DNA of 54,489 bases from positions 1-54,489 of the forward strand of contig JAFTFX010000004.1 in assembly GCA_017458225.1 (NCBI GenBank), written 5' to 3'. This DNA comes from Prevotella sp. (GTDB lineage: Bacteria; Bacteroidota; Bacteroidia; Bacteroidales; Bacteroidaceae). Made by a program: the position numbers and the translations under genes. This document shows positions 1 through 7,320 of this stretch, in pieces; position 1 is the stretch's first letter, and the number at the start of each line of letters is the position of its first letter. A model generated the notes under the pieces. The model was given only the letters and a program-made list of their open reading frames with translations, made no database searches and was not told where the DNA came from.

Positions 1-138
1 ACAGGAGAATTGCATCCATACAGGCCAAAATCAACCGAAGGCCAAGGGAAAAACTAAACTTTCTCACACCAAATGAAGTCTTTTTCAAACATTATGCCTA
101 ACTTTGCACACAACTTGCACTTGCTGGTTGACTCTATA
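1..138 (+). mobile_element. IS30-family element, right-end fragment at window edge
   Basis: Bases 2-138 are the exact reverse complement of 54353-54489. The segment holds the 3' end of a transposase frame (3-101) plus about 37 bp of non-coding end. Identity with the other edge stops at 138, which places the element boundary at or just before that base. The body of the element lies outside the window to the left. The next base pairs begin a terminator hairpin that has lost its upstream gene. Confidence 0.85.
3..101 (+). CDS. IS30-family transposase, C-terminal fragment (partial at window edge)
   Basis: Reading from base 3 gives 32 codons ending at TAA 99-101. The residues include INRRPREKLNFLTPNEVFF, which matches the C-terminal pattern of IS30-family DDE transposases (N-x-R-P-R-K/E-x-L-x-x-x-T-P-x-E-V-F). 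The DDE catalytic residues are upstream and not in the window, so activity cannot be judged. The same 32 codons occur on the minus strand at the other edge. The family call rests on this short tail only. Confidence 0.8.
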   Translation, partial: RRIASIQAKINRRPREKLNFLTPNEVFFKHYA

Positions 139-181
139 AAAGGTGGAAAAGTTTTCTAACGCTGAAACTTTTCCACCTTTT
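138..181. terminator. Bidirectional intrinsic terminator, orphaned by the IS
   Basis: A 17-bp perfect inverted repeat (138-154 with 165-181) has a 10-nt loop. It starts with an A run and ends with a T run, so it could terminate either strand. It directly abuts the IS end, so the gene it served on the left was cut off or displaced by the element. Confidence 0.8.
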
Positions 182-183
182 TC

Positions 184-214
184 TTGCCTATTCCAAAAAT
201 AGTTCGTATCTTTG
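184..214 (+). promoter_or_regulatory. Bacteroidetes-type promoter for the structured leader
   Basis: TTG (184-186), 20-nt spacer, then TATCTTTG (207-214). This fits the Bacteroidetes sigma-ABfr consensus. Transcription would start near 220, leaving about 360 nt before the first start codon at 582. Confidence 0.7.
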
Positions 215-581
215 CTTTCGCAGACCTGCGCCTTTCGGGGAATGTGGGTATGCACTATATATAGAAAAAGACGTTTCTGACGTTTTATCTGTGGCGTACT
301 GAACTCGCAACTCAAATCCTGCTACATGATAAAGCAATGAGAGCGTCCATGGGTATGTATCTATTGCCCTCACTGGCATCTCCAGCAGATGCGGTGTTGG
401 TAGTAATACATATAGGCGTGGGCCTTGCGTTGCTTATCTCTAGCAGGAGGGCAATGCGAGGCCTAGTACGCGGGATAAGCAACAGAGCAGGTCCCGCTTC
501 TTTTATGTATATAGGTTAGAATTACTAAATAGCTAAGAACCCGTCCGGCTGGGGCCGCAGGACAAGAAAGAGAAGTGACAA
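215..581 (+). ncRNA. Candidate structured 5' leader RNA (or independent small RNA)
   Basis: This stretch has no convincing reading frame but several strong stems. Bases 371-396 form a hairpin (GCATCT/AGATGC plus CAC/GTG). Bases 421-433 pair with 451-463 over 13 positions, with two G-U pairs. Bases 470-475 pair with 492-497, 406-412 with 504-510, and 543-549 with 554-563 just before the start codon. The segment 431-439 can alternatively pair with 475-483, excluding part of the 13-bp stem, so two folds compete. A promoter sits directly upstream and a secreted-protein gene directly downstream. I do not recognise the motif. Confidence 0.45.
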
Positions 582-1064
582 ATGATAAAGAGAATGATTT
601 GTTTGTTGTTCTTTTCAATGACCCTTTCTATAGCCGAAATGTGGGCTGCGGAAAGTAAGTCATTGATAGTAGAACTACAGAATGGCAGCCAAACAACCTT
701 TGTTCTTTCGGAAAAGCCAGAGATGACCTTTGCCAACCATGTGTTGACGATTGTCATGAACAACAAAAGCAGCGATTTTGAAATCAGCGATGTAAAGCAA
801 TTCTATTTCGGCGAAATATCTTCGGATATTCAGCAGTTGAAAGTCAATGAGTTGAAAATTGTATATCAGTCAGATGACAAGGTTGTGATAGAGGGCGCTA
901 GTGAGAGCGACCGAATAGTAATTTACTCAATAAAGGGAGTCATGCAAAAAGCGGCTGTTTCGTTTGATGGCGAGAAAGCAGAAGTATCCCTTTCCTCCCT
1001 GCCTAAAGGAACTTATATCGTAAATGTACAGAACAAACAATCTTTTAAAATAATCAAGAAATGA
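582..1064 (+). CDS. Secreted protein with T9SS-type C-terminal sorting domain
   Basis: 160 residues. A signal peptide covers roughly residues 1-22 (positively charged start, LLFFSMTLSIAEMWA core). The last 80 residues are a small beta-rich domain with IVIYSIKGVMQKA and LPKGTYIVNVQNKQSFKIIKK-type features, as in type A (Por secretion) C-terminal domains that direct proteins through the type IX system to the cell surface. The middle has no motif I recognise. The frame ends in ATGA, so its stop overlaps the next gene's start (1061) and the two are probably translationally coupled. Base composition is more AT-rich than the core genes. Transcription probably begins at the promoter at 184-214. Confidence 0.75.
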   Translation: MIKRMICLLFFSMTLSIAEMWAAESKSLIVELQNGSQTTFVLSEKPEMTFANHVLTIVMNNKSSDFEISDVKQFYFGEISSDIQQLKVNELKIVYQSDDKVVIEGASESDRIVIYSIKGVMQKAAVSFDGEKAEVSLSSLPKGTYIVNVQNKQSFKIIKK

Positions 1065-1459
1065 AAAAACTAGTTATTGCAGCAATGACATTGCTCTGTG
1101 GACTTGTGGCACAGGCACAGGAAGTAATGGTGATTGAGAAAAGCGACGGCTCCACAGTGCGCATGAACGTCAACGAGGTAACGCGAGTTATCTTTGAGCA
1201 AGCGACAACCACCCATAATGGTCGTGAATTTATAGACTTAGGCCTACCCAGCGGCTTGAAGTGGGCCACCTGTAACGTCGGTGCCTCAAAACCTGAGGAA
1301 TATGGAAACTACTATGCCTGGGGCGAGACCACCCCAAAGAGCACGTACTCATGGGATAATTATAAATGGGGATCTTCTGCTGGTTGGCCAAAAGTGACTA
1401 AATACAACACAGATTCCGGTATTGTATCTAAAAGGGTACGAGCAACCAGGAATATCTAA
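1061..1459 (+). pseudogene. Truncated secreted Fib_succ_major-type protein
   Basis: 132 residues with a signal peptide (MKKLVIAAMTLLCGLVAQAQ). A lead-in repeat (VIEKSDGSTVRMNVNEV) precedes the start of a Fibrobacter succinogenes major-paralogous domain: FIDLGLPSGLKWATCNVGAS and YYAWGETTPKSTYSWDNYK. Intact members continue for another 60-100 residues with a conserved GWRMPT segment. Here homology stops near residue 118 (about base 1415) and the frame ends after a short unrelated tail. The downstream DNA is mobile-element debris, so I infer truncation by a junction near 1415-1430. Translation is coupled to the preceding gene through ATGA. Confidence 0.65.
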
Positions 1460-1557
1460 TACCAACTATTTGTAAAACGCTCATTTTCAGATACTTTTAA
1501 TTTTTAACACTTGATGGTTGAAATTTGGTAGTTACCGAATTTCAGTATATTTTTGCA
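1460..1557. other. AT-rich junction region, no gene seen
   Basis: Between the truncated secreted protein and the HTH pseudogene lies AT-rich sequence with no coding evidence on either strand. TATATTTTTG just before the ATG at 1558 resembles a -7 element with one extra base. Confidence 0.3.
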
Positions 1558-2226
1558 ATGTATTTCTACCGCGAGGAATTTACGGGGCTCCGAAATCGTC
1601 ACTTTGCGGACTCGGTTGACAAAGGGTTACGATGAGGTGCAAAGAGTGACAAAACGGAGCGGAAGGCAGGTAATCCGTATCATCGGGTGTTGCCGACAAG
1701 CAGACCAAAGAAGGTCAAGGAACCTGTGACGAAATCAGCCAAGACCAAGAATGGCATGAGCATTTCCAAAGTCGGTACAGAGCAACAAGAGCCCGAGGTG
1801 CTTGACTACATTTCCGGCGAGGAGGTCATGAGCATCTATAAAGTCAAGAAAAGTTGGCTGTATACTTCTGCCAAACGGAACCAGGTGCCTGTGTGTCGGA
1901 TAGCCAGAAAGAACTACTACAGCCGTAAGCACATGGATAAGTTGTTTGGCAAGTCTGTCGATGTGGAGGCTATCAGCGAGTGGCTGACTATGAAGGAGGC
2001 AGAAGAACTATACGGTATGAGTGGCCTCTGTTCGCTCCAACGCTTATCGCCACCATATTCCGACCAAACGTGAATATGGACAGACCTTCTACTCCAAAAG
2101 CCATTTTGAGGAGTTGAGACGTACAGACCTAGTAAACGATGACAGATTGACATACCAGATCCTCATTCCATTGCCTTCCACATCAGGGACGAGCAGATGA
2201 AGCAGGCTGTAGCACAGAATTGTTAA
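1558..2226 (+). pseudogene. Degenerate excisionase-like helix-turn-helix protein
   Basis: The main open part (1687-2073) encodes VLDYISGEEVMSIYKVKKSWLY and VPVCRIARKNYYSRKHMDKLF. This is the HTH module, followed by a second module (EWLTMKEAEELYGMS), seen in excisionase-like proteins of Bacteroidetes mobile elements. It is broken in at least three ways. A TGA at 1633 interrupts the same frame, which is otherwise open from an ATG at 1558. A frameshift near 2020 moves the continuation (NAYRHHIPTKREYGQTFYSK) to another frame. A later shift or deletion leads to a short tail (AFHIRDEQMKQAVAQNC) ending at TAA 2224-2226. No integrase lies nearby. The upstream extension to 1558 is my inference from frame continuity. 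Confidence 0.6.
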
Positions 2227-2239
2227 AAATGCATTATTT

Positions 2240-2276
2240 TCAGCGGAAACATAAAAAAAAACAATGTTTCCGCTGA
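2240..2276. promoter_or_regulatory. Perfect inverted repeat just upstream of an ATPase-gene promoter
   Basis: CAGCGGAAACAT (2241-2252) and ATGTTTCCGCTG (2264-2275) form a 12-bp perfect dyad, 13 with the flanking T/A, around an A-rich 11-nt loop. A third CAGCGG (2303-2308) follows the -7 element TATATTTG (2295-2302). No T run follows on the plus strand, so an operator is as likely as a terminator. Confidence 0.5.
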
Positions 2277-2294
2277 TTATAAGAATATTTTTAC

Positions 2295-2302
2295 TATATT
2301 TG
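2295..2302 (+). promoter_or_regulatory. -7 element TATATTTG
   Basis: Exact TAnnTTTG match, 31 bp before the ATG at 2333. The -33 region falls in the right arm of the inverted repeat at 2264-2275, so a protein bound there would block the promoter. Confidence 0.6.
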
Positions 2303-2332
2303 CAGCGGTTTTAATTAAAAAGAGAAATATCT

Positions 2333-3757
2333 ATGATCATTGGTCGTGAAAAAGAACAACGTGAACTGCTGAATCTCCTAGAAATGGAAGAGTCGCAGTT
2401 TTGTGCCGTCTATGGCCGCCGTCGTGTAGGCAAGACGTATCTTATCCGTGAGACCTTCAACTACCAGTTCTGCTTCCAGCACACAGGTGTGGCCAAAGGA
2501 ACGCTTCGCCAGCAACTGACAGCCTTCCGAAACTCCCTGATGGCAGCAGGCATGGCCAAGTGCAACATACCTAAAAGTTGGATTGAAGCCTTCGAATTGC
2601 TGAAACAACTCATTATAAATGCCCCGGCGGGGAAAAAAGTTCTCTTTATCGACGAACTCCCGTGGATGGATACCCCCAAAGGGAATCTGATTGGTGCTTT
2701 GGAAAGTTTCTGGAACGGTTGGGCTACAGCCCGCCGTGAGAAAGACATTGTGTTGATAGTATGCGGCAGTGCCACTTCATGGATCAGCAAGAAACTCCTG
2801 AAGGACAAGGGAGGCCTTCGCGGAAGACTCACCCTGCGCGTAAAACTCGTTCCGTTCACGCTCCGCGAGTGCGAACTCTTTGCTCAGGGAGCCAACCTTG
2901 CCTTAGGCAGGAAGGACATTCTGGAACTATACATGATTCTTGGTGGCATACCTTACTATTGGAGTTTCCTGAAGAAAGGATTGAGTGTCGCACAGAACGT
3001 CGACCAGCTGTTCTTCACGGAGACTGGCCAGCTGCGAGACGAGTTTGAAGCACTTTATGCCACGCTGTTCAAACGTCCTGAGAACTATCTCAAGGTCATA
3101 GAATGTCTGAGCGACGGCAGACGTTCCGGCATGACAAGGGAGGAAATACTGGCAGCAAGTAAACTCTCAGATGGAGGCACATTCTCAACCATATTGGAGG
3201 AATTGGAAGAGAGTGGTTTCATCCGCCGCTTTGCATCCGCCGATACTGCAGAGACGAACGCGTTGTATCAGTTGATAGACAACTATACACTGTTCTATTA
3301 CCTCTGCATCAAAAAGAATGCCTTCAGCGATGAGCACTATTGGCTGAACACCTGCACATCGTCGGCCCATAACACCTGGAAGGGGCATGCCTTTGAACGT
3401 GTCTGCCTCCAGCACGTTCCGCAGATTAAAGCAGCCCTGGGTATCTCTGGCGTACAAACAAACGTATGTTCATGGTTTGTGCGTGGCTCAGAAGAGCAGC
3501 GAGGGGCACAAATAGACTTGGTCATGCAACGGGCTGACGGTTTTACGGACATCTGCGAGATGAAACATTCCGTAAACACCTTCTCCATAGACAATGATTA
3601 CGCCAAGGACTTGCAAAACAAGCTTGACGCATACCACGAATTGTCGAAAGACAAACGCACCCTTCATCTTGTCATGGTAACAACGAACGGTGTTACTCAC
3701 AACAACTACTTTAACATGGTACAAAAAGAAATAATCATGGATGAGTTGTTTACATAA
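2333..3757 (+). CDS. AAA-type ATPase with C-terminal PD-(D/E)XK-like (DUF234-type) domain
   Basis: 474 residues. Walker A is GRRRVGKT (about residues 29-36) and Walker B is VLFIDELPWMD (about 103-113), as in the ATPase_2/archaeal-ATPase family. A winged-helix-like middle (REEILAASKLSDGGTFSTILEEL) precedes a C-terminal DUF234-type region. Its Q-I-D395 ... E409-M-K411 pattern fits a PD-(D/E)XK nuclease core. No signal peptide or membrane segment. The cellular role of this family is not established; defence or mobile-element maintenance is often suspected. It is a single gene in an accessory patch next to a broken mobile element, with its own promoter, which fits an acquired module. Confidence 0.8.
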   Translation: MIIGREKEQRELLNLLEMEESQFCAVYGRRRVGKTYLIRETFNYQFCFQHTGVAKGTLRQQLTAFRNSLMAAGMAKCNIPKSWIEAFELLKQLIINAPAGKKVLFIDELPWMDTPKGNLIGALESFWNGWATARREKDIVLIVCGSATSWISKKLLKDKGGLRGRLTLRVKLVPFTLRECELFAQGANLALGRKDILELYMILGGIPYYWSFLKKGLSVAQNVDQLFFTETGQLRDEFEALYATLFKRPENYLKVIECLSDGRRSGMTREEILAASKLSDGGTFSTILEELEESGFIRRFASADTAETNALYQLIDNYTLFYYLCIKKNAFSDEHYWLNTCTSSAHNTWKGHAFERVCLQHVPQIKAALGISGVQTNVCSWFVRGSEEQRGAQIDLVMQRADGFTDICEMKHSVNTFSIDNDYAKDLQNKLDAYHELSKDKRTLHLVMVTTNGVTHNNYFNMVQKEIIMDELFT

Positions 3758-3994
3758 TGTGAACTGACTCATGCTACATGAAAGTATTCCTTGGTCCACC
3801 CATTCCTCTGAGTATAACGCTGTCAATAGCATCCAACTCGAACGACCTCCATACAAGGACGACGTGCAGCACCAAAGCAGTCTGCATATTTTGGCTCAGA
3901 AGCAAAAGTTCAACCAGTGGCTTCAAAGCGAAAACCCTCTTATAATGGCTAACTGTCTCCGAAATGCAATGGCACAAGGAACATAATTTAACAT

Positions 3995-4050
3995 CGAGAT
4001 GCCGAGATATCGAAATTTCGAAACGCCGAAATACTGAAACGTCGAAATCT
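3995..4050. repeat. Seven tandem copies of an 8-bp unit, consensus CGAAATNN
   Basis: Consecutive 8-mers are CGAGATGC, CGAGATAT, CGAAATTT, CGAAACGC, CGAAATAC, TGAAACGT and CGAAATCT. Positions 1-6 are conserved in phase while the last two bases vary freely. The array ends 11 bp before the -33 element of the next gene. Confidence 0.8.
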
Positions 4051-4061
4051 CACGAACAAAT

Positions 4062-4092
4062 TTTGCAGCCAATGAAATTTTAGTTACCTTTG
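4062..4092 (+). promoter_or_regulatory. Promoter TTTG-N19-TACCTTTG
   Basis: TTTG (4062-4065) and TACCTTTG (4085-4092). The ATG at 4102 follows the -7 element by 9 nt, so the transcript is nearly leaderless. This rules out the in-frame TTG at 4090, which lies inside the -7 element. Confidence 0.8.
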
Positions 4093-4101
4093 CACCCTGT
4101 T

Positions 4102-5139
4102 ATGCTAAAGGACATTATTTCACAAGAGCAATGCGAGCAGTTGCAAGCATTGGTCAGAGAGAGCGACACCATCATCTGCGTATGCCACCAGAACCCTGAC
4201 GGGGACGCACTGGGCAGCTGCCTGGGATGGGCAGAGGTGTTGCGCACACATTTTGGAAAAGAACCGCAGGTTATTGTGCCCGACCAGTACCCCGACTTCC
4301 TGCAATGGTTGCCTAACAGCGAGAAGATTATCCGCTACGACAAGCACAAGGAGGGCTGCGACTGGACGCTGCAGCATGCTGACCTGATATTCTGCCTGGA
4401 CTTCAACACGACGAGCCGCGTGGCCGACATGCAGCAGGCACTCGAAAAGTCACCGGCCAAGATGGTGCTCATCGATCATCACTTAGGCCCCGACATACCA
4501 ACCGTGCTCACCATTTCACACCCCGAGGCTTCGTCAACATGCGAGCTGGTGTTCCGACTGACGTGGCAACTGGGGGCCTTCGAGCAAATGAGCAAGCACT
4601 TCGCTACCCCCATCTACTGCGGTATGATGACCGACACAGGGGCCTTCACCTACAATTCGGACGACTGCGATGTGTACTTCATCGTCAGCCAACTGCTCAC
4701 AAAACACATCAACAAGGACAAGATTTATCGCAACGTCTACCATAACTTCTCGGAAGACCGGCTACGGCTGATGGGATATGTGATGTACAAAAGTCTGGTG
4801 GTCGACGCATCTCACCACGCCTCCTACTTCACCCTGACACGTGAAGACCTGAAGCGTTTCCACTTCATGAAGGGCGATGCCGAGGGACTTGTCAACATGC
4901 CCCTGCAGATCAAGGGACACAAACTGAGCATATCGCTGCGCGAAGATACAGAAAAAGAGAACACCATCTGGGTCAGCCTGCGCAGCGTCGACCAGTTCCC
5001 CTGCAACGAGATGGCTGCACGTTTCTTCAATGGCGGCGGGCATCTGAATGCCTCTGGCGGCAGACTGAACTGCAGCATTGCAGAAGCCGTGAAAATTACC
5101 GAACAGGCTATTCGGGCTTTCGAAGGGCTGCTGAAGTAA
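4102..5139 (+). CDS. DHH/DHHA1 phosphoesterase, NrnA-like (oligoribonuclease/pAp phosphatase type)
   Basis: 345 residues, the normal length for the two-domain NrnA-like group. Motif I is CHQNPDGDALGS (N31, D33, D35). A second metal ligand is in LIFCLDFN, the DHH signature is LIDHH (D125-H127), and GMMTDTGAF follows. The DHHA1 half carries the substrate-binding GGGHLNASGG near residue 310. Family members remove 5' nucleotides from very short RNAs and dephosphorylate pAp in the cytoplasm; which activity dominates here is unknown. It leads a block with the DUF4827 lipoprotein and glmM, an arrangement I recall from other Bacteroidales. Confidence 0.9.
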   Translation: MLKDIISQEQCEQLQALVRESDTIICVCHQNPDGDALGSCLGWAEVLRTHFGKEPQVIVPDQYPDFLQWLPNSEKIIRYDKHKEGCDWTLQHADLIFCLDFNTTSRVADMQQALEKSPAKMVLIDHHLGPDIPTVLTISHPEASSTCELVFRLTWQLGAFEQMSKHFATPIYCGMMTDTGAFTYNSDDCDVYFIVSQLLTKHINKDKIYRNVYHNFSEDRLRLMGYVMYKSLVVDASHHASYFTLTREDLKRFHFMKGDAEGLVNMPLQIKGHKLSISLREDTEKENTIWVSLRSVDQFPCNEMAARFFNGGGHLNASGGRLNCSIAEAVKITEQAIRAFEGLLK

Positions 5140-5149
5140 CTACTCTGCA

Positions 5150-5252
5150 GAGGGTGACAGGTGAAGTGTAAAGGGTGATGAGAGTGCTAAAATCGTTAAT
5201 TAATGTATAGCAGAAGCAAATTCTTCACGCTACACTCTTCACTCTTCACTAA
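5150..5252. repeat. Imperfect inverted repeat rich in TTCACTC/GAGTGAA
   Basis: The left part (GGTGAAGTGTAAAGGGTGAT, near 5159-5178) and right part (TTCACGCTACACTC then TTCACTCTTCACT, 5224-5250) are roughly complementary, with a TTAATTAA-containing middle. It lies between a stop codon and the next promoter. It could fold in RNA, but no T run marks a clear terminator. Confidence 0.4.
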
Positions 5253-5259
5253 AAAATAC

Positions 5260-5267
5260 TACCTTTG
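5260..5267 (+). promoter_or_regulatory. -7 element TACCTTTG
   Basis: Exact match, 32 bp before the DUF4827 gene start. No clear TTTG lies at the right upstream distance. Confidence 0.6.
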
Positions 5268-5299
5268 CAGTGCAATTCATACTGTAATCAAAGAAAAAA

Positions 5300-5926
5300 A
5301 TGAAGAAAATTGTTCTTACGCTGCTCGCGCTTTCCGCTATTCTGGGCATCACCTCATGCGACAACTATGAGACGTATGCCGATCAAAAGGAGAAAGAGCG
5401 CGATGCCATCAGCGACTTCATTTCCTATCGCGGAATCAGGCAGATAGACGAGAACACCTTCCACCTGAATGGCAACAAGACGAACACCGCAACCAACGAG
5501 TATGTCTACATGAACAATTCAGGTGTCTACATGCAGATAGTGCGCAAGGGCAGTGGTGCTCCGCTGGAGGACAACAAGACCACTGAACTGTACGTCCGCT
5601 TTGTGGAGATGGCTATCTTCGACACCACACAGGTTATCACCAATTACTACAGTCCCTACGACCCTGACATCATGTCGGTCAACAAGACAGGTGTTAACCT
5701 TACGGCCTCGTTCACCTATGGCACCATGCTCTCGTCATACGGCGGTTCAGTGCCTGCCGGATGGATGGTTCCGCTGAACTACATCAACGTGGGCGGTCCT
5801 ACTGCCGACGAGGATATTGCCAAAGTACGCCTCATCGTACCCCACACACAGGGGCACTCGACAGCCAACGGCAATGTCTACCCCTATTTCTATGAAATCA
5901 GTTTCCAAAAAACACCTGGATTATGA
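5300..5926 (+). CDS. DUF4827 family lipoprotein
   Basis: 208 residues. The signal peptide ends in a lipobox (ITS|C20), so it should be a lipid-anchored envelope protein. The rest matches what I know of DUF4827: an FKBP-like fold of unknown function restricted to Bacteroidetes, with the segment VYMQIVRKGSG and a C-terminal VRLIVPHTQGHSTANGNVYP. The proline-isomerase-like fold is family knowledge; activity has not been shown. Its stop (TGA 5924-5926) overlaps the glmM start as ATGA, so the two are translated together. Gene order with the DHH phosphoesterase upstream supports the call. Confidence 0.85.
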   Translation: MKKIVLTLLALSAILGITSCDNYETYADQKEKERDAISDFISYRGIRQIDENTFHLNGNKTNTATNEYVYMNNSGVYMQIVRKGSGAPLEDNKTTELYVRFVEMAIFDTTQVITNYYSPYDPDIMSVNKTGVNLTASFTYGTMLSSYGGSVPAGWMVPLNYINVGGPTADEDIAKVRLIVPHTQGHSTANGNVYPYFYEISFQKTPGL

Positions 5927-7311
5927 CACTTATTAAATCAATTTCTGGCATCCGCGGAACAATCGGCGGACGCACGGGCGACACGCTCAATCCACTGGAT
6001 ATCGTTAAGTTCACAACAGCATACGCCACCTTCATCGGTGGCAAACGCATCGTTGTAGGTCGCGACGGCCGTATCTCAGGCCCCATGGTGCGCGACGTGG
6101 TCTGCGGCACGCTGGTAGGTATGGGCTACGAAGTCATCGACATCGGTCTGGCCACAACCCCGACGACCGAACTGGCCGTACGCTGGCATGAGGCCGACGG
6201 CGGCATCATCATCACGGCCTCGCACAATCCCACACAGTGGAATGCCCTGAAGCTGCTGAATTGCGAGGGCGAGTTCCTCACTGCAGCCGACGGAGCAAAA
6301 GTGCTGGAGATTGCTGAAAAGGAAGACTTCGACTACGCCCCAGTAGAGAAACTAGGCCACGTGGTGAAGGACGACGCCATGAACCAGCGCCACGTACAGT
6401 CGGTGCTCGACCTGCGTCTGGTCGACGTAGAGGCCATCAAAAAGCGCAAGTTCCGCGTCTGTGCTGACACCATCAACAGCGTGGGCGGCATCATCCTGCC
6501 CAAGCTGTTCAAAGCACTGGGCGTTGATTTCGAGATACTGAACGGTGAATGCACCGGTCAGTTTGCCCACAACCCTGAGCCGTTGGAGAAGAACCTTCAG
6601 GGCATCATGGACAAGATGCGCCAGGGCGGTTTTGACCTTGGCATCGTTGTCGACCCCGACGTAGACCGCTTGGCCTTCATCTGCGAAGATGGCAAGATGT
6701 TTGGCGAGGAATACACACTCGTGAGTGTGGCTGACTATGTGCTGGCTAATAGCACTAGTACGACTAGTAGCCTTGCTACTGTATCAAACCTGAGCAGCAC
6801 CCGCGCCCTGCGCGATGTCACTGAAAAGCATGGCGGCCACTATTCGGCAGCAGCTGTGGGCGAGGTGAACGTCACAACAAAGATGAAGGAAGTGGGAGCC
6901 GTGATTGGCGGCGAAGGCAATGGTGGAGTAATCTATCCCGAGAGCCACTACGGTCGCGATGCCCTCGTAGGCATTGGCCTGTTCCTGTCGTCGCTCGCAC
7001 AAAAGGGCGTAACGACAAGTGAGTTGCGCAAGACATTCCCCGACTACCAGATAGCCAAGAACCGCATTGACCTGACCCCCGAGACCGATGTTGATGCCAT
7101 CTTGGTGAAGGTAAAGGAGATGTTCGCCAAGGACCCCGAGGCTGTAGTCAACGACATCGACGGTGTAAAGATTGACTTCCCAACGAAGTGGGTACACCTG
7201 CGCAAGTCGAACACCGAGCCCATCATCCGCGTCTATAGCGAGGCTCAGACCATGCAGGAAGCCGACGAGCTGGGCAAACAGCTCATGCAGGTGGTCTACG
7301 ACATGCAGTAA
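5923..7311 (+). CDS. glmM: Phosphoglucosamine mutase
   Basis: 462 residues. Interconverts glucosamine-6-phosphate and glucosamine-1-phosphate in the cytoplasm, feeding UDP-GlcNAc for peptidoglycan and lipopolysaccharide. The phosphoserine loop ITASHNP has its serine at residue 100. The Mg-binding loop is DPDVDR (about 244-249) and the sugar-binding loop is GGEGNGG. The C-terminal phosphate loop has RKSNTEPIIRVY. A Ser/Thr-rich stretch (NSTSTTSSLATVSNLSSTRAL, read as two parts NSTSTTSSLAT and VSNLSSTRAL) near residues 275-295 contains small codon repeats and may be a short insertion. Its start overlaps the lipoprotein stop. Confidence 0.95.
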   Translation: MTLIKSISGIRGTIGGRTGDTLNPLDIVKFTTAYATFIGGKRIVVGRDGRISGPMVRDVVCGTLVGMGYEVIDIGLATTPTTELAVRWHEADGGIIITASHNPTQWNALKLLNCEGEFLTAADGAKVLEIAEKEDFDYAPVEKLGHVVKDDAMNQRHVQSVLDLRLVDVEAIKKRKFRVCADTINSVGGIILPKLFKALGVDFEILNGECTGQFAHNPEPLEKNLQGIMDKMRQGGFDLGIVVDPDVDRLAFICEDGKMFGEEYTLVSVADYVLANSTSTTSSLATVSNLSSTRALRDVTEKHGGHYSAAAVGEVNVTTKMKEVGAVIGGEGNGGVIYPESHYGRDALVGIGLFLSSLAQKGVTTSELRKTFPDYQIAKNRIDLTPETDVDAILVKVKEMFAKDPEAVVNDIDGVKIDFPTKWVHLRKSNTEPIIRVYSEAQTMQEADELGKQLMQVVYDMQ

Positions 7312-7320
7312 ACCATAGAA

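Larger units (their letters stand above)
3758..4101. other. Gene-poor gap between accessory patch and core block
   Basis: The only frame of note (3771-3986, plus strand, 71 codons, ending ANCLRNAMAQGT) has no recognisable motif and no promoter, so I do not call it a gene. It may be the remnant of a lost one. The right part carries an 8-bp tandem repeat (3995-4050) and a good promoter (4062-4092). Confidence 0.4.

Noticed and set aside
337-519. 60-codon plus-strand frame in the leader
   Set aside because: It overlaps the predicted RNA stems, has no recognisable features and has poor coding character.
3771-3986. 71-codon plus-strand frame after the ATPase gene
   Set aside because: No motif, no promoter, no homology I can recall. 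Kept only as a possible remnant.
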